A DNA stretch of 64,000 nt from JAIVGV01 sp031425275 (GCA_031425275.1 JANPJA010000059.1:44854-108853), one strand, 5' to 3'; positions 8,450-17,703 are shown, counted from the first letter of the stretch. The notes: generated by a model not told the origin, from the sequence alone. Numbers and translations: made by a program.

Positions 8450-9577
8450 TCACCTGACGAGTTGGCGCGACGCGAGCTCGTCGGTGGCCCGCGCGACGGC
8501 GTCGGTCGCCTCCTGCCCTCCGACCCAGCCGAGCAGTTCGGGGATGCCCTCTTCGAGCGTGACGCGCGGCTCGTAGCCGAGGAGGTCGCGCGCGCGCGCG
8601 ATGTCGGCGACGCAGTGCCGGATGTCGCCCTCGCGGTACTTGCCGACGAACTCCGGCTCGATGTCTTTGCCAAGCCCCGCCGCGAGCAGGCGCGAGACTT
8701 CGGCGACCGAGGTCGGCCGGCCCGTGCCGACGTTGACGGCCTCGAAGTCGGCGCGGTCGGTCGCCAGCGCGAGCAGGTTGGCCTGCACGATGTCGGAGAC
8801 GTGCGTGAAGTCGCGCGACTGCCCGCCGTCCTCGAAGATGACCGGCCGCTCGCCGTTCAACAGGCGCGAAGAGAAGATCGCGCACACGCCCGTGTAAGGG
8901 TTCGAGAGGGCCTGGCGCGTGCCGTAAACGTTGAAGTAGCGCAGGGCGACGGCCGGGATGTGGTAGGCGCGGCCGACGGAGAGGAACAGTTGCTCCTGAT
9001 CCTGCTTCGTGATCGCATAGACGGACGTGGGGAAGAGCGGCTTGTCCTCGTCGGTCGGCGCGGCGGCGAGCTGCGCGCCGCATCGCGGGCACTCGACCTC
9101 CCAGCGCCGCTCGGCCAGTTGCCCGGCCGGGCGCAGCTTCGGGTGGGCGCGGCCGTGCTCGGCGCACGTGTACGCGCCCTCGCCGTAGATCGACATCGAG
9201 GAGGCGACGATCATTTTGCGGACGCGGTCGCGCCGCTCGACGAGTCGTTCGAGCAGGACGGACGTGCCGAAGGTGTTGGCCCGCACGTACCGCTGCATCT
9301 CGTACATCGACTGCCCGACGCCGACCTCCGCCGCCTCGTGATAGACGACATCGATGCCTTCGAGCGCGCGGTCGAGCGCCGACTCGTCGCAGATGTCGCC
9401 GCGGATGAACTCGGCCTCCGCGCTCAAGTATTGCGGTCGCTCGATGTCGCCGTGAACCTGCGGGACGAGCGCGTCGAGGACGCGGACGCGATGGCCGATC
9501 CCCAGCAGCGCGTCGCACAGGTGCGAGCCGATGAAGCCCGCCCCCCCCGTGACTAGAATGTTCAGCTTCTCCGACAA
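8450..9577 (-). CDS. SDR epimerase, dTDP-L-rhamnose 4-epimerase-like, with Cys-rich insert
   Basis: A 375-residue extended SDR. TGGAGFIGSHL (10-20) binds NAD(P), SSMSIYGEG and YAITK supply the active-site Ser/Tyr/Lys, and ALRYFNVYGTRQALSNPY is typical of sugar-nucleotide epimerases. An insert near 160-185 contains CAEHG and CPRCG, as found in proteins annotated dTDP-L-rhamnose 4-epimerase (WbiB-like), which make dTDP-6-deoxy-L-talose. This assignment is from memory of the family. The start is a TTG at 9577, supported by the strong GGGGAG about 9 nt upstream, with no internal ATG before the Rossmann motif. It fits with the scattered rml genes. Confidence 0.8.
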   Translation of the reverse strand: MSEKLNILVTGGAGFIGSHLCDALLGIGHRVRVLDALVPQVHGDIERPQYLSAEAEFIRGDICDESALDRALEGIDVVYHEAAEVGVGQSMYEMQRYVRANTFGTSVLLERLVERRDRVRKMIVASSMSIYGEGAYTCAEHGRAHPKLRPAGQLAERRWEVECPRCGAQLAAAPTDEDKPLFPTSVYAITKQDQEQLFLSVGRAYHIPAVALRYFNVYGTRQALSNPYTGVCAIFSSRLLNGERPVIFEDGGQSRDFTHVSDIVQANLLALATDRADFEAVNVGTGRPTSVAEVSRLLAAGLGKDIEPEFVGKYREGDIRHCVADIARARDLLGYEPRVTLEEGIPELLGWVGGQEATDAVARATDELASRQLVR

Positions 9578-9580
9578 ATC

Positions 9581-10717
9581 TTAAACTCCCCTCCCCGCCG
9601 ACGCCGCCCGCGCGCCGGGACGGGCGGCCCGGCCCTCGCGCCCGCCGCCGACGACCGACTCGATGATCTTAAAAACGCGGGGGGCCTGCGCGACGGCCGA
9701 GTATTCCGCCTCGACGCTCGCGCGCCCCGCTCGCCCCAGACGCTCGCGCAATTCGGGCGAGCGCAGCAGCCGCGTCAGTTTTTCCACCCACTCGTCTTCC
9801 GACGCCGCGAGCATCCCGTTCTGGTTGTCGCGGATGATAACAGAGTTGACGCCGACCGGCGAACAGACCGTCGGCACGCCCAGAGCCATGCACTGGAGAG
9901 CTTTCAGCCCGCACTTGCCGCGGCTCCACTTGTCGTCAGGCAGGGGCATCACGCCGATGTCGAACTGCCGCAAATCTTCCACCTCCGTCTCCGAACGCCA
10001 CGGCAAAACTTCCGTGTCCACGCCTTCGAGCGTGAAGCCCGGCGCGCCGATGACTCGCAGCCGGAATCGCTCATCCTTCGCGAGCCGTTGCAGCGCGCCG
10101 GAGAGCGTGCGCAGGTGCTGGGCCGTGCTGAAACTGCCCGTCCACCCGATGACCGGCGGGTCGGCGGCCGCGCGCGAGAAGTCGGGCGTGTACTTGTCGG
10201 TGTCGATGGTCGTCGGGACGATGGTGACGCGCGAATTGACGGCGCGCGCGTAGTCGGCGAGGTAGTCGTTGCCGGCCATGACGTGCGCGGCCATGCGGCA
10301 GATGGCGCGCGTCTTGCCGGGGAATTTCAGGTAGCTCAGGTAGCCGTTGGCGGGGCTGACGTAGGAGATGAAGACCGCGTCGTCGAAGTCGAAGATGAAG
10401 GGCACGCCGGAGCGCGCGACGAGCCGCTCGAAGACGGGCGGGCCGAGCAGCGCGGCCTCGCGCAGGATGTAAACGGCGTCGAACTCGCGCGCCCGCTTGA
10501 CCTCGCCCGCGCGCCGCGCGAGGGCGCGCACGATGAGTTTAACTTTGTCGGCCGTCCGCCCCTGCCGGTAGAGCACGGCGTGGAGACTTTCGTCCTCGAA
10601 CGAGCGGAACGTCACCTCGACGCCCATCTCCCGGAGCAGCGGCTCCCACTGCTCCATGCGGAAACGCTGGCTCGGGTTCGTGTCGAGAACGCTCGGAATG
10701 ATCGCGAGTAGACGCAT
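9581..10717 (-). CDS. GT4-type glycosyltransferase
   Basis: A 378-residue GT-B enzyme. The N-terminal half (MRLLAIIPSVLDTNPSQRF) contains FIFDFDDAVF near 130, an acidic motif seen in many GT1/GT4 family members. The donor domain carries IGWTGSFSTAQHL near 202 and KALQCMALGVPTVCSPVG near 290, the nucleotide-sugar binding helix region. The C-terminal Gly/Arg/Ala-rich tail is low-complexity. Its stop lies 4 nt before the start of the epimerase gene downstream, indicating one transcript. Sugar specificity is unknown. Confidence 0.85.
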   Translation of the reverse strand: MRLLAIIPSVLDTNPSQRFRMEQWEPLLREMGVEVTFRSFEDESLHAVLYRQGRTADKVKLIVRALARRAGEVKRAREFDAVYILREAALLGPPVFERLVARSGVPFIFDFDDAVFISYVSPANGYLSYLKFPGKTRAICRMAAHVMAGNDYLADYARAVNSRVTIVPTTIDTDKYTPDFSRAAADPPVIGWTGSFSTAQHLRTLSGALQRLAKDERFRLRVIGAPGFTLEGVDTEVLPWRSETEVEDLRQFDIGVMPLPDDKWSRGKCGLKALQCMALGVPTVCSPVGVNSVIIRDNQNGMLAASEDEWVEKLTRLLRSPELRERLGRAGRASVEAEYSAVAQAPRVFKIIESVVGGGREGRAARPGARAASAGRGV

Positions 10718-10781
10718 TAACGCAACGGCCTCTCGTCCGGCGTGAGTTGGGTTTCGGGCACGGGCATGAAATTAAGTGGTT

Positions 10782-10811
10782 TAAGCTACCCGCCGGGGGC
10801 GGGAGTGTCAA
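10782..10811 (-). promoter_or_regulatory. Possible sigma70-like promoter
   Basis: On the minus strand a perfect TTGACA (10811-10806) is followed after 17 nt by TAGCTT, a weak -10 box. It would transcribe the glycosyltransferase at 10717 and the genes after it. The -35 is convincing, the -10 is not. Confidence 0.35.
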
Positions 10812-10816
10812 CAAGC

Positions 10817-10850
10817 CGCGCGGCGGCGTCGCCCCTTCGGCCGCCGCGCG
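10817..10850 (-). terminator. Hairpin after the beta-helix gene
   Basis: An 11-bp perfect stem (10817-10827 with 10840-10850) around a 12-nt loop starts 9 nt after the beta-helix stop. On the minus strand a short TTGTTGACA follows, so it could end that transcript just before the next promoter. Confidence 0.5.
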
Positions 10851-10858
10851 GGCGGCCC

Positions 10859-12166
10859 TCAGTTGAGGCGGACGGCGGCGAGCGGGGCCGCGCCGTTCGT
10901 GTTGCCGCGGAAGGTGTTGTTGCGCGTCCCCGGCCCCTTCTCGACGATGGCGCTCGTGGCGACCGGCGAGTTCGGGTGGATGGCGACGACGTTATTGGTG
11001 ATCTCGGAGTCGGTCGTGTTGAGGAGTTCGAAGGCGAAGATGCCGCCCGTGCCGGTGGAGACGAGCTTGTTGTTGCGGACTATGTTGCGCGTCGAGTTTT
11101 CGAGGCGGATGCCGCAATGGGCCACGCGGGTGATGCTGTTGTTGACGACCGTCACGTCGCGCGTGTAGCCGGTGATGTAGATGCCGCTGGCGATCCGGCC
11201 GCCCTCCTGCGGCGTCAACTCGCCGCCGATGATCGTGTTGCCGCTGACGAGCACCGGCCCGAAGTCGCGCGTGTTGGCGGTGTTCTGGACGAGGATGCCG
11301 TTGCCGTGGAGAAAGCTCGATCCGCGCGAGTCGATGAGATTGTTCGTGATCTCGATGTGCTGCGCGGTGTCGCTCGGGTTGTTCGGCTCGATGTCGATGG
11401 GCGTCATGCCCATCCGCGGGTCGCGCCCGGAGTCCTTGAAGGTGTTCGAGTCGATCTTGACGTTGCGCCCGTTAACAACCGCGACGGTTTGGCTGGCGAC
11501 GCGCGTGAAGAAGTTCTTCCTGATGACCACGCCGTCGGCGAAGTTGCCGGCTTCCGCGTTCCCCCCGGCCTGCACGCCGATGACGCCCGTCGCGTCGAGC
11601 CAGATGTTCTCGACGCGGCAGCGGTGGCAGTTGCCCAGCGAGACCGTCTGGCGGACGCCGCCGTCGATGGCCGGGTTCGCGCCCATGATCTTCAAGTCGG
11701 TGACGGTGATGTCGGACGTGAGGCCGCTGTGCGCGGGCTTCGAGCGGATGTCCTCGAACGACTGGAAGACCGTCCACCCGACCTGCGGCGGCTCGACGAT
11801 GATGGTCTGCCAGCCCGCGCCGACGACCGACGTGCGCGACTTGAGGAGGAACGCGCCCTCCCACAGGAGCTTGGTCTGGGTCACGAACGTGCCCGCCGAG
11901 AAGCGCAGCGTGTGGCCGGAGTTGATGACCACCTGCGTCGAGATCGTCCCGCCGCCGTTCACCACGATCTCGCCCGGCGACGCGCCGAGCGACGCATCGG
12001 CCGCGTTGATCTTCGCGCCGAGGTCCGCCCCCGGAAAGTTGTTCGCGACGACCCGGCGCGTCGCCGTCGCCGTCGTCGCCGTGCGCGGCCGTTGCGCGCC
12101 TGCCGGCGGCGCGGCCCCTGCGGCGACGATTAGTAACATTGACAAGACGATCAAGCTCTTTCGCAT
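10859..12166 (-). CDS. Secreted right-handed parallel beta-helix protein
   Basis: A 435-residue exported protein. The N-terminus MRKSLIVLSMLLIVAAGAA with a following AGAQ is a clear signal peptide, and GGGAGGGAAGA ahead of the ATG is a good ribosome binding site. After NNFPGADLGAKINAADASLG the chain has repeated short turns of the type ITNNLIDSRG, VSGNTIIGG, VVNNSITRV and VRNNKLVSTG. These are PbH1 repeats of pectate-lyase-like beta-helices. In polysaccharide loci such proteins may be lyases, hydrolases or epimerases, but no catalytic residues can be assigned here. It probably acts in the periplasm or outside the cell on the glycan made by the neighbours. Confidence 0.83.
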   Translation of the reverse strand: MRKSLIVLSMLLIVAAGAAPPAGAQRPRTATTATATRRVVANNFPGADLGAKINAADASLGASPGEIVVNGGGTISTQVVINSGHTLRFSAGTFVTQTKLLWEGAFLLKSRTSVVGAGWQTIIVEPPQVGWTVFQSFEDIRSKPAHSGLTSDITVTDLKIMGANPAIDGGVRQTVSLGNCHRCRVENIWLDATGVIGVQAGGNAEAGNFADGVVIRKNFFTRVASQTVAVVNGRNVKIDSNTFKDSGRDPRMGMTPIDIEPNNPSDTAQHIEITNNLIDSRGSSFLHGNGILVQNTANTRDFGPVLVSGNTIIGGELTPQEGGRIASGIYITGYTRDVTVVNNSITRVAHCGIRLENSTRNIVRNNKLVSTGTGGIFAFELLNTTDSEITNNVVAIHPNSPVATSAIVEKGPGTRNNTFRGNTNGAAPLAAVRLN

Positions 12167-12268
12167 TCTTCCCTCCCCCGTGTCCGCCCGCGTCCGTTTT
12201 GCCGCCGCACTCTTTGAGTGGTAGGCCGCGCCTGGCGTTGCCGCGAAACGTCGCCGCGCCGGGGACGT

Positions 12269-13504
12269 TTACGCCCCCGCCCCCTCGCCCGCGTCGCCGG
12301 CCCCGGCGCCCGCCAGTTTCCGATAGACGTTCAGGTAGCGCGCGCCGCCGACTCGCGCGAGATCGAAATGCTCGCGCGCAACCTGCTCGCAGCGCGACGC
12401 GACGCCCGGCTCTTCCGCCAGCGCGACGGCCTCGCGCGCCGCGCGCGCGAGCGACTCGCGATCAAAATCCCTCACCAGAACGCCGACGCGCTCGCGCGCC
12501 AACAACTCGTCCGTGTCGCCGATGCCGGCGTTGCTCGCCACCGGCACGCCCGCCGCGAGGTATTCGGGAATCTTCGTCGGCGAGGCCGCGAGCTGCGAGA
12601 AGGTCGGCTTGCGGAACGAGAGGCCGAGCCGCGCGCGCCGCAAGTGCGCGGGCACTTCCGACGCCGCCGCCCCGCCGATCCAAAAATCCTCGTCCCGCAG
12701 GCCCGCGCGGCGCAGCACTTCGGCCGCGCGGCCGGCGGGCGACTTCGTCAGCACGCGCAAGGTCGCGCCGGGTCTGAGCGCGCGCACCTCGGAGAAGAAC
12801 CGCGCCATCTCTTCGAGCATGTAGAGGCCCGTCACCGAACCCGCGTACACGACCTCGAAGCCGCCCGCGCCGCCGCCGCCGTCTTCGCGCGTGTAGCGCG
12901 AGAAGTCCACGCAACAGGGAATGACTTCGATCTTACCCGCGTCCGCCCGCTCCTCGCGGACGAGCCAGTCGCGCATCGCGCGCGTCAACACGACGACGCC
13001 GTCGGCGCGGCGCACGCCCGCGCGCTCCAACTTTTTGACCGCGCGGAAGAGGGGCGAGCCTTCGCGCCAGACGCCCGCGTCGGCGTACTCCTCGGCCATC
13101 AGGCCGCGGATGTCGAAGACGAGCCGGACGCCCGGCAAGCGTCGCGCCGCCAGCATCGCCATCGCCATCGGCACGTGCGCGCGCGCGTGCAAAACGCCGA
13201 CTCCGCGCGCGCGCGCGATCTTCACGACGCGGCGCGCGCCGGCGATGATGTCGTAGCCGGTCGCCAGCGCGGAAGGACTCTTGTGATAGGTCAGCCGAAA
13301 CCAGTTGACGCCGTCGGCGGCCAGCTCCGAGCGGCGCGCCGACTCTTCGTCCGGCCTCCAGCCCTCGCCCGTCCGCGGCTCGAAGGTGAGCAGATTGACT
13401 CCGACGCCGCCCGCCGCGAGTTGGCGCAGGTAAGGCAGAACCTGCGTCTGCACGAGCGGCTCGCGCAGACCGAAGTAGCAAATGTAGAGCGTGCTGGCTG
13501 GCAT
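12269..13504 (-). CDS. GT4-type glycosyltransferase
   Basis: A 411-residue GT-B enzyme starting MPASTLYICYFGLREPLVQ. The acceptor domain includes GVGVLHARAHVPM and LVFDIRGLMAEEY. The donor domain has VVYAGSVTGLY near 260 and PTKIPEYLAAGVPVASN near 335, which contains the conserved E of the GT4 active site. The C-terminal tail is Gly/Ala-rich. It lies between a beta-helix gene and a GT2 gene on the same strand. The acceptor and sugar are not predictable. Confidence 0.85.
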   Translation of the reverse strand: MPASTLYICYFGLREPLVQTQVLPYLRQLAAGGVGVNLLTFEPRTGEGWRPDEESARRSELAADGVNWFRLTYHKSPSALATGYDIIAGARRVVKIARARGVGVLHARAHVPMAMAMLAARRLPGVRLVFDIRGLMAEEYADAGVWREGSPLFRAVKKLERAGVRRADGVVVLTRAMRDWLVREERADAGKIEVIPCCVDFSRYTREDGGGGAGGFEVVYAGSVTGLYMLEEMARFFSEVRALRPGATLRVLTKSPAGRAAEVLRRAGLRDEDFWIGGAAASEVPAHLRRARLGLSFRKPTFSQLAASPTKIPEYLAAGVPVASNAGIGDTDELLARERVGVLVRDFDRESLARAAREAVALAEEPGVASRCEQVAREHFDLARVGGARYLNVYRKLAGAGAGDAGEGAGA

Positions 13505-13547
13505 TGGTCGCGTCGAATTTTTCAGATGTGCGTGGCGCGGCCGTTCA

Positions 13548-14591
13548 TTACCGGCCGGCCCGCCGCGCGGCCTCGGCCCGCCCGCCCGCGCGCACCCAGC
13601 GTAGCATCCCGGCGAACATCGCCGCGTCGATCACGAGGTTGATCCACGCGACCGTCAACACGCGGCGCGGGTTGAGGGCTTCGCGCAGGGCGGCCCCGCG
13701 CCCGCGCCCGCCGAACCAACGCAGGACGCGCCGCGACGCGCGCGCCAGCAGTGCGAGCGGCGGCAAGAGCAGCAGCGGCGGCAGCCAGAACGCGCCGGCC
13801 GCCGCCGCCACGGCGAGCAGCAGATAGAGCCGCGTCACGTTCCACTGCCACTCGCGCCCCAGCCCCGCGCGCAGGTTGTTGACGGAGTAAGTAGAGAAGC
13901 GGCGGAAAGTTTTACCCACGGTCGGTTGGAGCGACCAATAGACGACCGCCGCGGGCGCGTAGGCGCAGCGCGCGCCCGCCGCGTCGAGCCGCTTGAAGAA
14001 GAGCAGGTCTTCGCCCGAGCGCAAATCCTCGCGGAAGCCGCCGGCCCGCTCCCACGCCGCGCGCGCGAGCAGGCACGAGGCTATCGAGCGAGTCTGTTCG
14101 CCGGGGGCGGGCGCGTAGAGGACGGCCGCGCACTCCTCGAAGTAACTCTCGGTCGCGGCCTCGTAGCGGCCGTAGATGACTTCCGCGCCGGGGTCGCGCG
14201 CGGCCGCCGCGGCGAGCGACTTGAGCCAGTCGGGGTGCGGGACGATCCCGGCGTCGATGCAAGCGACCCACTCGCCCGCGGCCCGTTTGATGGCGACGTT
14301 GCGGCCGCGGCCCGGTAGCGCCGGCCCGGCTTCGACGAGCACGACCGGAACGCGCGCGTCGAACGCCCTGACGATGTCGCGCGTGCGGTCGGTCGAGCCG
14401 CCGTCGGCGACGACGATCTCCGCCGGCCGGTGCGTCTGAGTCGCCAGCCCTTCGAGCAGCCGCCCGACGCTCGACTCCTCGTCCCTCACCGGGACGACGA
14501 TTGAAACCGGGAGCGGCGGCGACTCCGACGCGCCGCCGCCGCCGCCCCCGCCCAGCGCTCGTTCCCGCCGAAGTTCGTCTTGCTTCGTCAC
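13548..14591 (-). CDS. GT2 glycosyltransferase with C-terminal membrane segments
   Basis: A 347-residue protein with a GT-A fold: VSIVVPVRDEESSVGRLLEGL near 30, VVADGGSTDRTRDIV, and CIDAGIVPHPDWL as the DxD-equivalent strand. SGEDLLFFKRLDAAG near 195 is the late acidic ED motif. The end contains one or two hydrophobic helices (YLLLAVAAAAGAFWLPPLL), suggesting membrane attachment. The start is a GTG at 14591 with GAGTGGGTGA upstream; the Gly-rich run after MTKQDELRRERAL looks like an unstructured leader and the true start is uncertain. It follows the GT2 gene at 14652 by 60 nt. Confidence 0.82.
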   Translation of the reverse strand: MTKQDELRRERALGGGGGGGASESPPLPVSIVVPVRDEESSVGRLLEGLATQTHRPAEIVVADGGSTDRTRDIVRAFDARVPVVLVEAGPALPGRGRNVAIKRAAGEWVACIDAGIVPHPDWLKSLAAAAARDPGAEVIYGRYEAATESYFEECAAVLYAPAPGEQTRSIASCLLARAAWERAGGFREDLRSGEDLLFFKRLDAAGARCAYAPAAVVYWSLQPTVGKTFRRFSTYSVNNLRAGLGREWQWNVTRLYLLLAVAAAAGAFWLPPLLLLPPLALLARASRRVLRWFGGRGRGAALREALNPRRVLTVAWINLVIDAAMFAGMLRWVRAGGRAEAARRAGR

Positions 14592-14651
14592 TCACCCACT
14601 CTAAAATTTACGTGATGTCCGCCGCGTCCGCGCGAAACCGCGCTCTCGCCT

Positions 14652-15587
14652 TCATGATTGCGGCAGGGACTTGAAACTCTTCCTGAGAGACGAGGGCACC
14701 AGGCTGGCCAAAATTTGTCGCCGCAGGTGTCGCTCGCCGAGGTTGCGCGGGCGCAGCGCGAGCGCGAACAGGTAGTAGGACAGGGGCCGCCAGTTATCCC
14801 CCAGCAAGTAGTAGCTGTCGCCCATCTTCACGCGCCAGTTGGCCCTGCTCCGCGCGACCGAGGCGGCGCTCAGCCCGGTGGCATGTTCGAGCAGCCGCAG
14901 GTGCTTGCGCGCTACTTTGAGACGGCCGAGGAGGATGTTCGTCTCCGGCGTGTTGCCCCCGTGCATCCGGTGCTGGACGACCGGCGAGCCGACGCAAGCC
15001 ACCTCGCAGCGCAGCGCCACCCTGAGCGCGAAGTCCAAATCCTCGCACGGCTCCGACAGCGGATCGAACGCCCCCGCCGCTTCGATCTCATCCCGCCTCA
15101 CGATGAAAGCCCCGGGCAGCAGCGCGAACGGCGCGCGGATCAACTCCGGGTAGGCCGAACACCGCCCGCCCTCCGCTTCGACTTCGGGCGCAAGCGTCCG
15201 CAAGAGCCGCAACTCCTCATCCACGAACTGCGTGTGGCCGACGATCATGCCGGCCGCGGGGCGCGCCGCCGCCGCCGCGTGCAGGACGGCGAGGGCGTCG
15301 GGCAGGAGCAGGTCGTCCGAGTCGAGGAAGAGCAGGAAGTCGCCGCGCGCGAGCGCGAGGCCGGCGTTGCGGGCCGCCGACCGCCCGCTGTTGGGTTGAC
15401 GCAGGTATTGAAACTCCGGCACGGACGCGAACAACTTCAGGGCCTCTTCGGTCGCGTCCGTGGAGCCGTCGTCCACGACGATCACCTCGTAGCTTTGCAG
15501 CGTCTGCGCGAACACGCTCCGCACCGCCGCGACGACGAGCGGGGCCCGGTTGAAAGTCGGGATGATGACGCTGACGGCCGGCTTCAA
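14652..15587 (-). CDS. GT2 glycosyltransferase
   Basis: A 311-residue cytoplasmic GT-A enzyme. It has VSVIIPTFNRAPLV at the N-terminus, VVDDGSTDATEEAL near 36-50, SGRSAARNAGLALARG, and the metal-binding LFLDSDDLL near 91. EPCEDLDFALRVAL is the acceptor-side acidic motif. The start is a TTG at 15587, supported by GAGGTGG four nucleotides upstream, with no ATG before the first strand. It is one of three consecutive GT2 genes (13548, 14652, 15625) on the minus strand, presumably acting stepwise on one repeat unit. Confidence 0.87.
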   Translation of the reverse strand: MKPAVSVIIPTFNRAPLVVAAVRSVFAQTLQSYEVIVVDDGSTDATEEALKLFASVPEFQYLRQPNSGRSAARNAGLALARGDFLLFLDSDDLLLPDALAVLHAAAAARPAAGMIVGHTQFVDEELRLLRTLAPEVEAEGGRCSAYPELIRAPFALLPGAFIVRRDEIEAAGAFDPLSEPCEDLDFALRVALRCEVACVGSPVVQHRMHGGNTPETNILLGRLKVARKHLRLLEHATGLSAASVARSRANWRVKMGDSYYLLGDNWRPLSYYLFALALRPRNLGERHLRRQILASLVPSSLRKSFKSLPQS

Positions 15588-15624
15588 TGTCCACCTCGGG
15601 ATTCACCCATGCGGCGTGCGCGCC

Positions 15625-16629
15625 TCAAGCCGGCTCGCCCGCCGCCTGCGATTTCCGACGCAGCCACGTCGGCAGCAGCCCCACGGCCGCGCGCACGGCC
15701 CACCACGGGTGCGTGCGCAGGCCCGCCCCGATGAAGCGGAAGGCTTGAGCGCGCCCGCGCACGAGACGCTGGCAGCCGGTGCAGAAGAGCAGCCCCGCGG
15801 CGTGCCGCCGGTAGCCCGTGCGATCAACTTCGGGCAGCGTCTGCCAGTAGCGTTGCGAAATCTGGAAGAGTTCGAACATAAAGTGATCGCCCTGCGAGAC
15901 GGTCTTCGAATCGTCGTGGAGCCTGAAAGACGAAACGGTCTGGCGCAGGTAGTGCGTCGCGGGGGCGACCGCCGTCGCGCGGCAGAGGAGATCGTAGTCG
16001 AAGAGGTAGCGCAGGCTCTCGTCGAGTTGCCCCACCTCTTCGCGCAGGTAGGTCGGGAAAAAAATTCCCGGCTGGTGCCAGTTCGCCTCGCGGTTCCAGA
16101 ATTCGACGAACTTGCGCAGCTCGATCTCGCCCTGCCTGACGAGCCTCCGCTTGCCCGTGCCCGTCCAGAAGTCGAGCACGTCGCCGACGATCAAAGCCCG
16201 CGGGCGCTCCCTGTGCGCGGCGGCCACCGCGCGCAACGCGCCCGGCATCAGCAGGTCGTCGCTGTTGATCCAATTCCAGATGCTCCCGGTCACGCGGGCG
16301 AGTCCCTTGTTGATGGCGTGCGACTGGCCGCGATCGCGCTCGCTCGTCCAGCCCGTCAGCCACCTCTCATACTTGCGCAACACTTCGACCGTCTCGTCGG
16401 TCGAGCCGCCGTCGATCACGAAGTATTCGAGATCGGGGTAACCCTGCAACAGCACGGAGCGGATCGTCTCTTCGATAAACTGCCCCTGTTTGAACGAGGG
16501 CGTGATGATGCTGACGCGCGGCCAGTCGCCGCCGCTGTCGTCCGGCGCGGCGAGGCTCTCCTCAGTCCACGGCCAGCCCGTCTTACCCGCGGGCGGCGGG
16601 GGCAGTTCTCGCAGCGTCGGACATTTCAT
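15625..16629 (-). CDS. GT2 glycosyltransferase (WcaA-like)
   Basis: The start is taken at the ATG at 16629 (MKCPTLRELPPPPAGKTGW); the open frame continues upstream into the neighbouring fcl gene but is not meaningful there. The 334-residue protein contains VSIITPSFKQGQFIEETI, YFVIDGGSTDETVEVL, GQSHAINKGLARVTG and WINSDDLLMPGAL, the DxD-type motif. This arrangement is typical of family 2 enzymes in colanic-acid-like clusters. The cysteine pair FCTGC near 290 is unusual. It is downstream of fcl by 32 nt. Confidence 0.87.
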   Translation of the reverse strand: MKCPTLRELPPPPAGKTGWPWTEESLAAPDDSGGDWPRVSIITPSFKQGQFIEETIRSVLLQGYPDLEYFVIDGGSTDETVEVLRKYERWLTGWTSERDRGQSHAINKGLARVTGSIWNWINSDDLLMPGALRAVAAAHRERPRALIVGDVLDFWTGTGKRRLVRQGEIELRKFVEFWNREANWHQPGIFFPTYLREEVGQLDESLRYLFDYDLLCRATAVAPATHYLRQTVSSFRLHDDSKTVSQGDHFMFELFQISQRYWQTLPEVDRTGYRRHAAGLLFCTGCQRLVRGRAQAFRFIGAGLRTHPWWAVRAAVGLLPTWLRRKSQAAGEPA

Positions 16630-16661
16630 AAGATTTCTCGCCGCGTCTCGCGGGGCGCGGC

Positions 16662-17666
16662 TCAGGCGCGGCCGGCGGCCGGCGCGGTGGTGGTGATGGC
16701 GGCGGCGGCGGCGGACGGCTGCTCGCGGTACCAGTCGATGGTGCGGCGCAGGCCGTCTTCGAGCGGCGTGCGCGCGACGAAGCCGAGCCGCTCCTCGGCG
16801 CGCGTCACGTCCAGACGGCGGCGCGGCTGGCCGTCGGGCCGGTCGCTCTGCCAGCGGATGTCGCCCCGGAAGCCGGAGAGCCGCGCGATGGTGTGGACGA
16901 GATCGCGGATGACGGTCTCGCGCCCGGTGCCGAGGTTGACAGGATCGCCCTCGTCGTAGTCGCGCGCGGCGCGCACGATCCCCTCGGCGCAGTCCTCGAC
17001 GTAGAGGAACTCGCGCGAGACGTTGCCCGTCCCCCAGACCTCGACGTACTCGCGCCCCTCGCGCTCGGCCTCGACGCACTTGCGGATCAGGGCGGGGATG
17101 ACGTGCGAGCTTTCGAGATCGAAATTGTCGCCCGGCCCGTAGAGGTTCGCGGGCAGCAGATAGACGGCGTTGAAGCCGTACTGCTCGCGGTAAGACTGCG
17201 CCTGCACGAGCATCATCTTCTTCGCCAGCCCGTAGGGCGCGTTCGTCTCTTCGGGGTAGCCGTTCCAGATGTCATCCTCGCGGAAAGGCGTCGGCGTAAA
17301 CTTCGGGTAGGCGCAGACCGTCCCCGTGGCGACGAACTTCCTGACGCCGCGCACGCGCGACTGCTCGATGAGCTGCGTGCCCATCATCAAATTCTCGTAG
17401 AAGAACTTGCCGGGGTTCCGCTGGTTGATGCCGATGCCGCCGACGACCGCCGCGAGGTGGATGACGAGGTCGGGCCGCGCGTCTTCGAGCATCCGCGCGA
17501 CGCCCGACTCCGTGATCAGATCGTAGTCGCGGCTGCGCGGGACGAAGACCTCGACGCCCGCAAACTCTTTCAGCCGCCCGACCACGAAGCGGCCGAGGAA
17601 GCCCGCGCCGCCCGTCACCGCGACGCGCTTGTAGGGAAACTCCTCCACGGTTCTCTCACCTTGCAT
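16662..17666 (-). CDS. fcl: GDP-L-fucose synthase
   Basis: A 334-residue bifunctional epimerase/reductase that turns GDP-4-keto-6-deoxy-mannose into GDP-L-fucose with NADPH. It has TGGAGFLGRFVV near 16, HLAAVVGGIGINQRNP (very typical of Fcl/WcaG), the SDR YGLAKK motif, and NLYGPGDNFDLESSHVIPAL. The start at the ATG at 17666 places the Rossmann motif at the usual distance. A longer form from 17807 would overlap the divergent gmd promoter and is unlikely. The C-terminus ends in an Ala/Thr-rich tail. It is divergently oriented to gmd, which supplies its substrate. Confidence 0.92.
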   Translation of the reverse strand: MQGERTVEEFPYKRVAVTGGAGFLGRFVVGRLKEFAGVEVFVPRSRDYDLITESGVARMLEDARPDLVIHLAAVVGGIGINQRNPGKFFYENLMMGTQLIEQSRVRGVRKFVATGTVCAYPKFTPTPFREDDIWNGYPEETNAPYGLAKKMMLVQAQSYREQYGFNAVYLLPANLYGPGDNFDLESSHVIPALIRKCVEAEREGREYVEVWGTGNVSREFLYVEDCAEGIVRAARDYDEGDPVNLGTGRETVIRDLVHTIARLSGFRGDIRWQSDRPDGQPRRRLDVTRAEERLGFVARTPLEDGLRRTIDWYREQPSAAAAAITTTAPAAGRA

Positions 17667-17703
17667 CAGTATTTGGCCCCGGACCCTTAAAAAAGCAATA
17701 CTG
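17667..17703. promoter_or_regulatory. Inverted repeat in the divergent fcl/gmd promoter region
   Basis: CAGTATT (17667-17673) and AATACTG (17697-17703) form a 7-bp inverted repeat around 23 nt that includes a TTAAAAAA tract. It lies directly before the fcl start, in the 201-nt gap between divergent genes, and could be an operator. Confidence 0.3.
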
